A stretch of DNA of 40,422 nucleotides from positions 1 to 40,422 of the IMG/VR virus record IMGVR_UViG_3300048833_000717. The stretch is one strand, 5' to 3'. This stretch comes from a virus. The notes under the pieces were generated by a model. The model had not been told where the DNA came from, searched no databases, and worked only from the letters and a program-made list of their open reading frames with translations. Position numbers and translations under genes: made by a program. Positions 39,881 to 40,422 of this stretch are shown piece after piece (positions within the stretch are counted from its first letter, which is position 1; every line of letters starts with the position of its first letter).

Positions 39881-40422
39881 CAGTGCAGCCTCCGCCCGGT
39901 GCCGAACAGGCCGTCCAGGCGAAGCCAGAACCGCCCGAGTGCCGAACGCGAGGGCGCGCGATATCCAAAATTGTGCCGCAGCAGCTCGCGCACCTCATCA
40001 AGCGGCGCAGAGCGATGCGTCCTAACCACCGCTGCCAGTACCTCCTTGTCACGGAAGAACTGAGGGAAGCGCAGGACACCGCCGTTGCCGGAGGGCGCGA
40101 GCAGATGCTGCAGGGTCCGCATCATTTGCTCGTCGGCCCGCTTGCTTTCGAAGCTGTGAAACCGTTCCAGCATGGCGCGCCGCTGATCGACGACTTTCAG
40201 AGGGTCCCGGAAGTCCGGGTGGCGGGAATCTGTGATGGGCACCTGCGGCGCCAGCCGCTTCATCCTGGCAGGCTGGGGCGCGCGCTGCAGCTCACCGGCC
40301 CGGTAGGCCATGAACACGCGGATCAGCTGCTCGCGAACGTCGGCGGCCTTACTGGTCTCGGAGAACATGCAGACGAGAAGGGCTTGTGCTTCGTTGAGAT
40401 AGTAGTCCGTGCTGGGTCGCCC
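39880..40422 (-). CDS. Partial early protein with antirepressor-like N-terminal segment, at least 180 aa
   Basis: An ATG at 40368 exists, but the frame stays open to the right edge. The 18 residues before it (GRPSTDYYLNEAQALLVC) continue smoothly into FSETSKAADVREQLIRVFMAYRAGEL. This DYYLNEAQALLVCMFS...AADVREQLIRVFMAY pattern is the conserved end of Rha/Bro/KilA-N-like phage regulatory domains, so the true start is most likely outside the window. The rest (residues 50 to 160 of the visible part) has a helical middle and RTHRSAPLDEVRELLRHNFGYRAPSRSALGRFWLRLD at the end, which looks DNA-binding. It is probably a regulator (antirepressor-like) at the start of the early operon. Confidence 0.78.
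   Translation of the reverse strand, partial: GRPSTDYYLNEAQALLVCMFSETSKAADVREQLIRVFMAYRAGELQRAPQPARMKRLAPQVPITDSRHPDFRDPLKVVDQRRAMLERFHSFESKRADEQMMRTLQHLLAPSGNGGVLRFPQFFRDKEVLAAVVRTHRSAPLDEVRELLRHNFGYRAPSRSALGRFWLRLDGLFGTGRRLH

Noticed and set aside
1-40422. Phage end, host-phage junction or MuA end-binding repeats
   Set aside because: Both window edges lie in or beside phage genes and no terminal repeat set or target duplication could be seen.

Overview
The window is one continuous block of a Mu-like transposable phage or prophage. All 50 or so supported genes lie on the minus strand, so the phage reads from right (early) to left (late). The DNA is GC-rich, and gene ends are packed with ATGA, GTGA or TGATG overlaps. 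The composition, the GTG/TTG starts and the protein flavour suggest an alphaproteobacterial host, probably a sphingomonad; this is inference from style, not from a marker gene. No tRNA, rRNA, CRISPR array or insertion sequence was seen, and neither phage terminus is visible. The right edge cuts through an early gene and the left edge falls just after the stop codon of a tail gene.

Early region (about 40422 to 31236): a truncated regulator-like protein, a ParB/HTH protein and two small proteins come first. They are followed by the DDE transposase (MuA type, D284/D354/E406) and the MuB-type AAA+ ATPase. Next come small proteins that include two carrying DnaA domain IV-like helix-turn-helix units, a cysteine-rich zinc-binding protein and a one-TM protein. 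The region ends with the Gam end-protection protein, an HTH protein, GemA and the Mor-type activator.

Late region 1 (31229 to 14369) starts at a candidate activated promoter just after mor. It encodes a holin, a 107-aa protein, a 1750-aa spike with an SGNH-hydrolase-like domain, nested spanins, a GH108 endolysin and a DksA/TraR zinc finger. Packaging and head genes follow: gp25-like, gp26-like, DUF3486 small terminase, a 44-aa ORF, an MT-A70 adenine methyltransferase, large terminase and the DUF935 portal. Between the portal and the F-type head protein sits a lower-GC two-gene insert: a ParB-like protein translationally coupled to a Dam/D12 adenine methyltransferase. The F protein ends in a PBECR-type nuclease-like domain.

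Late region 2 (14263 to the left edge) starts at a second copy of the same 23-base promoter element. It encodes protease I with an in-frame internal start for scaffold Z, a decoration-like protein, major head protein T, gp35-, gp36-, G- and gp37-like connector proteins, and a non-contractile (siphoviral) tail. The tail has a tube protein, G/GT chaperones with a canonical A AAA AAC minus-one slippery site, a tape measure and tip proteins. The head and transposition genes are therefore Mu-type while the tail is siphoviral, as in the B3/D3112 group.

The strongest unusual signals are these: the duplicated Mor/C-like promoter element with identical spacing to a -10-like box, the ParB-like/Dam moron, the PBECR domain on the head protein, the DnaA-IV-like proteins, and the giant spike placed inside the lysis cassette.
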